A DNA stretch of 10,002 bases from Acidimicrobiia bacterium (GTDB lineage Bacteria > Actinomycetota > Acidimicrobiia > IMCC26256 > PALSA-555). The DNA lies in NCBI GenBank assembly GCA_022865365.1, contig JALHSW010000327.1, positions 1 to 10,002 on the forward strand. The letters run 5' to 3'. Position numbers and translations under genes: made by a program. Below are positions 6,359-10,002 of this stretch, piece after piece. The number at the start of each line of letters is the position of its first letter. Within the stretch, counting starts at the first letter, position 1. Below the pieces are notes generated by a model. The model saw only the letters and a program-made list of their open reading frames with translations, was not told the DNA's origin and did not search any database.

Positions 6359-6985
6359 ATGGATGCGCACGACACCCGGGCCGATCTCCACCTCTCGAAG
6401 CGGTTCTTCAAGGCCACCGAGTGGGCCGCCGCCCGCCACGCCTTCTCCGCCGACGCCGAGCCCGCGTCACGGCCGTCGTTGGGGCAGGTGCTGGGGATCG
6501 CGTCGCTCGTGCTCGAGGACGGCGGCACCGAGCGGGAGGCGATCGCGGCGATGTTGCTGGACGCGATCGGACCCGATGAGGCGCCGCTCACGGAGCTGCG
6601 CTCGACGTTCGGGAAGAAGACCACGAAGCTGGTGGCGCTGTGCGCGCAAGCGCGCGCCGACGACGACGTGGAGCATCGGATCGAGCGGCTCGACGCCGAT
6701 GGGGACCCGTCGATGCGACGGGTCTTCGCAGCCGATCTGCTGCGTGAGCTGCGGGCACTCGTCCAGGACCTTCGCCGGGCGGGAAGCATCGCGTTTGCCC
6801 GCTTCAGCACGCCGCCGAACCAACAGCTCGACAGCTATCAGCTGCTCGTGCAGGTGTTGACGCGACTCGACCCCCGGGGATCACTCACCCAGGAGCTGCG
6901 AGCGACGTTCGCCGAGATGCAGCGCCTCGTGGAGCTCGACACCGCGACCGCCGCATGGCGCGTCGCCCATGTCGACGCCGCCTGA
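6359..6985 (+). CDS. Degenerate HD-domain (RelA/SpoT hydrolase-like) protein
   Basis: A 208-residue soluble, mainly helical protein. The stretch FFKATEWAAARHAF, then VLGIASLVLEDGGTEREAIAAMLLDA (44-69) and LTELRSTFGKKTTKLVALCAQA (77-98), follows the pattern of small HD phosphohydrolases related to the (p)ppGpp-hydrolase domain, which usually read H-LLGVASLVLEHGG-...-AALLHDAVED-...-FG-x-x-V-x-x-IV. Here the metal ligands are mostly gone: the first His is replaced by Gln43, the HD pair reads Leu67-Asp68, and the following ED is Gly-Pro. AADLLRELRALVQDL (124-138) stands where AADKLHNARAIL is normal, keeping Asp126 but losing the His. No synthetase domain follows. It is thus probably not a hydrolase and may bind a nucleotide or a partner. 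The start has no Shine-Dalgarno but a TAGATT box 8 nt upstream. The fold call rests on remembered family patterns. Confidence 0.65.
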   Translation: MDAHDTRADLHLSKRFFKATEWAAARHAFSADAEPASRPSLGQVLGIASLVLEDGGTEREAIAAMLLDAIGPDEAPLTELRSTFGKKTTKLVALCAQARADDDVEHRIERLDADGDPSMRRVFAADLLRELRALVQDLRRAGSIAFARFSTPPNQQLDSYQLLVQVLTRLDPRGSLTQELRATFAEMQRLVELDTATAAWRVAHVDAA

Positions 6986-6987
6986 GC

Positions 6988-7032
6988 TCTTGGCACGCTG
7001 ATCGTCGCTGAGCAACAACCAGCGTGCCAAGA
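6988..7032. terminator. Bidirectional terminator hairpin, 13-bp perfect stem
   Basis: TCTTGGCACGCTG (6988-7000) pairs perfectly with CAGCGTGCCAAGA (7020-7032) around a 19-base loop. It fills the 64-bp gap between the stop codons of two convergent genes (6985 and 7050). It is by far the longest stem in the window. No long T-run follows on either strand. CGCTG within the loop (7006-7010) could alternatively pair with CAGCG of the right arm. Confidence 0.75.
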
Positions 7033-7049
7033 AACCCGGAACAGAGACG

Positions 7050-7253
7050 TCAGATGATCTTGACGTCGCGAGCCTCGTCGCCCTTGCGACCGGGGCCCAC
7101 TTCGAACTCGACGCGCTGGCCTTCCTCGAGGGACTTGTATCCAGTGCCCTCGATGGCCGAGAAGTGCACGAACACGTCGTCGGCGCCCTCACGGGAGATG
7201 AAGCCGAAACCCTTCTCGGCGTTGAACCATTTCACGGTGCCCTGCGTGGCCAT
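7050..7253 (-). CDS. Cold-shock protein (CspA family), nested in frame at the 3' end of the helicase gene
   Basis: Sixty-seven residues starting MATQGTVKWFNAEKGFGFI, with RNP1 KGFGFI (14-19) and RNP2 VFVHF (27-31), ending RDVKII: a full single-domain cold-shock protein of normal length that binds single-stranded RNA/DNA and melts structure. It shares frame and stop codon with the helicase gene. Its ATG has AGAGGAG (minus strand, 7261-7267) with a 7-nt gap, the best ribosome site in the window, so independent translation of free CspA from the same or a separate message is likely. The C/A-rich, probably unstructured sequence before it (7254-7312) looks like a translation-friendly leader. Csp identity is certain; separate expression is inferred. 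Confidence 0.88.
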   Translation of the reverse strand: MATQGTVKWFNAEKGFGFISREGADDVFVHFSAIEGTGYKSLEEGQRVEFEVGPGRKGDEARDVKII

Positions 7254-8501
7254 TGTGTTGCTCCTCTGGTGCTGATGCTGGTGTCGTTGTTGGTGTTGGT
7301 GTTGGTTGCTCTGCCGACGAGGCGTCTCGCGCCACGGCGGTAGATGTTGCTCCTCGACGATACCCACGGATGTGAGCGCGTCTCGGCTCGGTGACATGAG
7401 GCCGACCGGGAGCCCCAGCGTGCGCTGGAGCCGGGCGACATCACGTGCCTGCTCGTTGCCGACGAGCGAGACCACGGTACCCGCCGATCCGGCGCGCGCA
7501 GTGCGCCCCGATCGGTGGGTGTAGTCCTTCGCGTCGGCAGGGGGATCGAAGTGCACGACACACGCGACCTCGTCGACGTGGATACCACGCGCGGCGACAT
7601 CGGTGGCGACGAGCGCCTCGACCCTGCGATTGGTGAAGTCGTACAGCGCACGATCACGCTGGCCTTGCGACCGGTCGCCGTGAATGGCGGCCGCGCTCAG
7701 CCCACCCTGCTCGAGTCGCTTCGCGACCCGGTCGGCGCCGCGCTTGGTGCGACAGAAGACGATCGTCTGACCGGTGGCGTTCACCACATCGGCCGTGATG
7801 CGCAGGCGATCGTCGCGCTCGGCCTTCCAGAAGTGGTGCGTCGCGTTGACCGCGTTCTCGGGATCGTCGGCGACCTCGTGGCGCACCGGGTCGTGCTGGT
7901 AGCGCCGCACCAGCGTGTCGACGACGCCGTCGAGCGTCGCCGAGAAGAGCAACGTCTGGCGCTCACGCGGGGTGAGGTCGAGCAGCTTGCGTACGGCGGG
8001 CAGGAAGCCCATGTCGGCCATGCGGTCGGCCTCGTCGAGCACGACGACCTCGATCGAGTCGAGCGAGACGTCCTTGGTGCCGAGGAGATCGGCGAGCCGG
8101 CCGGGGCAGGCCACGAGCACGTCGACGCCCCGCTGGAGCGCCTTGCGCTGTGCGCCGTAGCCGACACCGCCGTAGACGGAAGCGACCCGGAGCTTGCGGG
8201 GCCCGCCGAGCCACTCGAGCTCGCCCGCCACCTGGGCTGCGAGCTCGCGCGTCGGGACGAGCACCAGGCCGAGGGGGCGGCGCGGCTTGGCCCGCCCGAG
8301 GCGGGCGACGAGGGGGATGCCGAACGCGAGCGTCTTGCCCGAGCCGGTCGGCGCGCGTCCAGAGACGTCGCGTCCGGCCAGGCCGTCGGCAAGCGTCAGC
8401 GTCTGGACGGGGAAGGGGGAATCGATCCCGCGTGCCGCGAGCGCGCGGACGAGATCGGGTGGGGTGCCGAGTTCGGCAAACGTGGGTGACACTGGGTTCA
8501 C
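7050..8501 (-). CDS. DEAD-box RNA helicase fused in frame to a cold-shock domain
   Basis: From the GTG at 8501 this encodes 483 residues. The helicase core is complete: Q motif (Phe8, Gln33 in PFPVQ), APTGSGKT (50-57), PTRELA (83-88), CPGR (132-135, TPGR in most), DEAD (156-159), SAT (187-189), ATDVAARGI (299-307) and HRSGRTARAG (329-338), as in RhlE/CsdA-like helicases that unwind structured RNA. After about residue 390 comes a His/Gln-rich linker (400-412), then, with no stop, a whole cold-shock protein from Met417. Fused protein, readthrough of a lost stop, or separate synthesis of the cold-shock part are all possible; see the nested entry. The frame stays open upstream to a GTG at 8606, but those 35 residues are Arg/Pro-rich and unlike the family. 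GTG 8501 and GTG 8492 (GGAG 11 nt before the latter) both place the Q motif normally. Confidence 0.9.
   Translation of the reverse strand: MNPVSPTFAELGTPPDLVRALAARGIDSPFPVQTLTLADGLAGRDVSGRAPTGSGKTLAFGIPLVARLGRAKPRRPLGLVLVPTRELAAQVAGELEWLGGPRKLRVASVYGGVGYGAQRKALQRGVDVLVACPGRLADLLGTKDVSLDSIEVVVLDEADRMADMGFLPAVRKLLDLTPRERQTLLFSATLDGVVDTLVRRYQHDPVRHEVADDPENAVNATHHFWKAERDDRLRITADVVNATGQTIVFCRTKRGADRVAKRLEQGGLSAAAIHGDRSQGQRDRALYDFTNRRVEALVATDVAARGIHVDEVACVVHFDPPADAKDYTHRSGRTARAGSAGTVVSLVGNEQARDVARLQRTLGLPVGLMSPSRDALTSVGIVEEQHLPPWRETPRRQSNQHQHQQRHQHQHQRSNTMATQGTVKWFNAEKGFGFISREGADDVFVHFSAIEGTGYKSLEEGQRVEFEVGPGRKGDEARDVKII
7254..7312. repeat. C/A-rich repetitive tract encoding the His/Gln linker
   Basis: Read on the minus strand, imperfect ACCAAC/ACCAGC-type units form a tract with very few G before the SD of the cold-shock region, in sharp contrast to its GC-rich surroundings. 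In the helicase frame it encodes QHQHQQRHQHQHQ. It may be an old untranslated leader that is now translated, or a selected flexible linker. Confidence 0.7.
7261..7267 (-). promoter_or_regulatory. Internal Shine-Dalgarno for the cold-shock protein
   Basis: AGAGGAG on the minus strand lies 7 nt upstream of the internal ATG at 7253. The match to the anti-SD and the spacing are near ideal, and it lies within the open helicase frame. Confidence 0.75.
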
Positions 8502-8727
8502 AACTCCGATGGGGTGCCCGCGGCTTGTGCGGGCTGGGGGACAGGTCTCACGAGGGGCGGGACGAACCTCGTTGACGCTGACCCGGTGTTCGCGGCGTTG
8601 TGCCACAGAACCTGGAGACGTGAAGAGAGCCGGCTAGCCCGTTGCGTACGTTCTTTCCGGCATCTCAAATGCTCACCGGTGAACTGACCCACACCCTACC
8701 AGGCCGGGGGGACCGGTCTCGCCTCGC
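8502..8727. other. Intergenic region / probable helicase leader
   Basis: About 226 bases between the chosen helicase start and the glucosaminidase stop. An open frame covers 8502-8606 but its peptide is Arg/Pro-rich and unlike helicases, so I read it as leader. The region holds a perfect 10-bp palindrome TCACCGGTGA (8673-8682), an 8-bp palindrome GACCGGTC (8711-8718), and a TAGGGT (minus strand) that could be a -10 box. A long 5' leader would fit a cold-inducible helicase message, but I recognise no known riboswitch. Confidence 0.4.
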
Positions 8728-9504
8728 TCAGTTCCGGGCCGTCGACACGATCGGGCCCTCGGAGCCCTCGACCGTTGCGGCGCCGACATCGGCGGCCGTC
8801 AACCGGGGCAGACCCGAGTAGGCGCGCATGTTGCTGCAGGTGTTCAGGATGTTCTCGCCATAGTTGGTCCCGGGCACTGCCCACTTGCCGTTGAGATCCG
8901 TCCAGTTGGGAGCGGCCCCCTTGTAGCGGAAGCTGTCGAACGCGGCCGCGTCGTAGCCGGGCCGCAACACCAGCGGGAGGTGCAGGTTCGCGGCTCTGGA
9001 CGTCGCGTCGGCGTAGTTACGGAGGTGTTGGATCTGCGCGCGGACACCGAGCTGCGCGGTCGGCTCGGTCATGTAGACGGTGCTGCCGGTGAATGCACCG
9101 ATCCCCGCGAAGTTGTTGTCCTGGGGCTTCGAGAAGCCCTTGAACTGGAACCAACCCGTCTCCCAGATTGACTGGCAGAACGCGATGTCACCCCGGACGT
9201 TCTCGGCGCTGCCCTCGTCGATGAACAGCTGCGCCATCGTTCGCTCGTCGACGGTCGCCGCCCAGACGTTCCCGGTCGTCGCCTCGACGTGCTGCACGTA
9301 AGCAGCGATCTGGTCCGCGGTGAGCTCGCTGGGCCCCATGATCGTCCCCGCGCCCACCGGCGGAGGTGGGGGCGGCGGCGTCGTCGGCGCAACCGCGCAG
9401 CTCGTCAATACCACGGCGCCGATCGCGAGCGCGAGACGGAGGGGGCGCTGACGGGAGCTCATCGGTCTCAACAGGGTACGGGATCGGTGAAGGTTCGACG
9501 CCAT
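8728..9504 (-). CDS. Glucosaminidase-type (GH73-like) lipoprotein, peptidoglycan hydrolase
   Basis: 258 residues from the ATG at 9504. The N-terminus has basic residues, a hydrophobic core (LALAIGAVVL) and a lipobox LTSC (33-36), so Cys36 should be lipidated and the protein held on the outer membrane face. A proline run (PPPPPPP) forms a spacer. The catalytic domain (about 65-190) shows FIDEGSAENVRGDIAFCQSIWETGWFQF, with Glu115 in the WETGW motif as likely catalytic acid, then NNFAGIG (130-136) and GVRAQIQHLRNYA. This is the GH73 endo-beta-N-acetylglucosaminidase pattern (PF01832), cleaving glycan strands in wall turnover. The start at 9504 is preceded by AGGAG with a 6-nt gap (9511-9515); an inner ATG at 9462 would give a shorter, equally good signal peptide. 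The frame continues upstream to 9699 but those residues are Arg/Asp/Pro-rich and lack a ribosome site. Confidence 0.88.
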   Translation of the reverse strand: MASNLHRSRTLLRPMSSRQRPLRLALAIGAVVLTSCAVAPTTPPPPPPPVGAGTIMGPSELTADQIAAYVQHVEATTGNVWAATVDERTMAQLFIDEGSAENVRGDIAFCQSIWETGWFQFKGFSKPQDNNFAGIGAFTGSTVYMTEPTAQLGVRAQIQHLRNYADATSRAANLHLPLVLRPGYDAAAFDSFRYKGAAPNWTDLNGKWAVPGTNYGENILNTCSNMRAYSGLPRLTAADVGAATVEGSEGPIVSTARN

Positions 9505-9648
9505 CGGCCACTCCTGCTGGTACGGCTCGGGTCCGCGGTCGTCGTCGCCGTCACGGTCGCGAGCTGGAGTCGGGGGCGAGGATTGGCGCCCTCTTCCCCG
9601 GGTCGGCTTGACTCGCGGCTTCGTCCGCCGTCTGCCTCGAGGTCCTCC
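9505..9648. other. Divergent intergenic region
   Basis: 144 bases between the glucosaminidase start and the DUF2231 remnant. It holds the AGGAG ribosome site of the former (9511-9515, minus) and a GAGG 6 nt before the GTG of the latter (9639-9642, plus). TTGACT at 9608-9613 resembles a plus-strand -35, but no TANNNT lies at 16-18 bp. No other structure is seen. Confidence 0.4.
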
Positions 9649-9877
9649 GTGGAGATCACGTCCATCTTCGGGCTCCCCGCCCATCCCCTCTTCGTGCACG
9701 TGCCGATCGTGCTGGTCCCGCTCGCGTCGCTCGGTGCGGTCCTCGTACTGGGTCTATGAGATCGGCCACTCGGGCGCGAAGGCGACCTGGGAGAAGACCC
9801 AGGTGAAGATCGACAAGGGTGGCGGCAACGGCGGAGAGGGCAGCGGCGAGAGCGGGGAGTCCGGGGAAGGCGGCTGA
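9649..9877 (+). pseudogene. Broken DUF2231 membrane-protein gene (internal deletion plus frameshift)
   Basis: From the GTG at 9649 one frame reads VEITSIFGLPAHPLFVHVPI and on through a first transmembrane helix to a TGA at 9757-9759: this is the conserved N-terminus of DUF2231 proteins, with the HPLFVHVPIVLVPLA helix. In the next frame, from about 9744, the sequence reads YWVYEIGHSGAKATWEKTQV and a Gly/Ser/Glu-rich tail to TGA at 9877: WVY-x-IGHSGAKATWE is the usual C-terminus of the same family. The intervening roughly 100 residues with the other membrane helices are absent. So both ends remain, joined out of frame near 9740-9755, as expected from one deletion of length not divisible by three. 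A GAGG site 6 nt before the GTG is still present. An assembly error is the main alternative. The family call is from memory of its conserved ends. Confidence 0.7.
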
Positions 9878-9916
9878 ACCCGCGCTCGACCGAGGGGCGC
9901 GTCGCCCCGCGCGATC

Positions 9917-9922
9917 TACGCT
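9917..9922 (+). promoter_or_regulatory. Candidate leaderless -10 box for the amidohydrolase gene
   Basis: TACGCT is followed by 7 nt (GAACGGC) and the ATG at 9930. There is no Shine-Dalgarno. This is the same TANNNT-plus-short-gap layout as at 5599-5604 and 6345-6350. Confidence 0.45.
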
Positions 9923-9929
9923 GAACGGC

Positions 9930-10002
9930 ATGGACGCAGAGAACCTCGGCTACGACGCCTTCGACGCCGACAACCACTACTACGAGGCGATGGACGCCTT
10001 CA
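9930..10002 (+). CDS. Amidohydrolase family protein, N-terminal start (partial)
   Basis: Only the first 24 codons are present: MDAENLGYDAFDADNHYYEA and then MDAF. The Y-D-x-F-D-A-D-N-H-Y-Y-E pattern is the typical start of metal-dependent hydrolases of the amidohydrolase-2 (TIM-barrel, PF04909) family in actinobacteria. In these the D-x-D/N-H segment is the first barrel strand and supplies metal-site residues. Substrate is unknown and the rest of the gene lies outside the window. The ATG is supported by the conserved N-terminus and by the TACGCT box 7 nt upstream. Confidence 0.7.
   Translation, partial: MDAENLGYDAFDADNHYYEAMDAF

Noticed and set aside
6359..6985. Working (p)ppGpp hydrolase or synthetase
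   Set aside because: The metal-binding histidines are missing and there is no synthetase or TGS/ACT domain.
7515..8489. Plus-strand open frame of 324 codons opposite the helicase
   Set aside because: No recognisable domain; the opposite strand carries every helicase motif in order.
8502..8606. Helicase start at the GTG at 8606
   Set aside because: The added residues are Arg/Pro-rich and unlike helicase N-termini, and the Q motif already sits normally from the 8501 or 8492 starts. Not fully excluded.
9505..9699. N-terminal extension of the glucosaminidase to 9699
   Set aside because: The extra 65 residues are charged and low-complexity and would bury the lipoprotein signal peptide; the ATG at 9504 has a strong AGGAG site.
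9608..9877. An intact small gene of 89 codons
   Set aside because: Only its last about 37 residues resemble a family (the DUF2231 C-terminus); its first half is the wrong frame of the DUF2231 N-terminal coding sequence. Better explained as a broken gene.
1..10002. CRISPR array, insertion sequence, prophage, toxin-antitoxin pair or defence island
   Set aside because: No spaced direct repeats, transposase, integrase, terminal inverted repeats, tRNA-linked attachment site or recognisable defence gene was seen on either strand.

Overview
The window is a high-GC, gene-dense stretch of a bacterial chromosome. Strong G/C preference at third codon positions, GTG starts, a probable F420-dependent luciferase-like oxidoreductase, an actinobacterial-type DUF2231 relic and an amidohydrolase of a kind common in actinobacteria all point to Actinobacteria. 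Acidimicrobiia is my best guess, but it is an inference from remembered protein flavour, not a search. I see no phage, transposon, CRISPR array, tRNA or rRNA. No stretch over 300 bases lacks a gene; the longest gap is about 226 bases (8502-8727).

Layout. At the left edge is the 3' end of an ABC-2 type transporter permease (+, ends 158). It converges on a minus-strand block that is read right to left: typA/bipA ribosome-associated GTPase (4588-2729), a small basic hypothetical protein (2680-2420) and a bifunctional class A penicillin-binding protein (2337-190). Next come an LLM-class oxidoreductase (minus, 5592-4690) and a divergently transcribed sulfotransferase-family gene (plus, 5663-6295), then a degenerate HD-domain protein (plus, 6359-6985). 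A perfect 13-bp stem hairpin separates this from the convergent gene at 7050-8501, a DEAD-box RNA helicase that runs in frame into a complete cold-shock protein. A GH73-like glucosaminidase lipoprotein (minus, 9504-8728) follows. The right end holds the remains of a DUF2231 membrane-protein gene (9649-9877, plus) and the first 24 codons of an amidohydrolase (plus, from 9930).

Themes. Most genes are housekeeping: cell-wall synthesis and turnover (PBP, glucosaminidase), translation and ribosome stress (TypA), and RNA remodelling in the cold (helicase plus cold-shock domain). The most interesting point is the helicase/cold-shock locus. There is no stop codon between the two coding regions; they are joined by a His/Gln-rich linker encoded by C/A-rich sequence, yet the cold-shock part keeps its own ATG and a strong Shine-Dalgarno. 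The locus may therefore make two products, a fusion and a free CspA. Other points are an HD-fold protein that has lost its metal-binding histidines, a DUF2231 gene that kept both ends but lost its middle, and several genes with a TANNNT box 6-8 nt from the start codon, suggesting leaderless transcription. I found no multi-gene novel defence or biosynthetic system.
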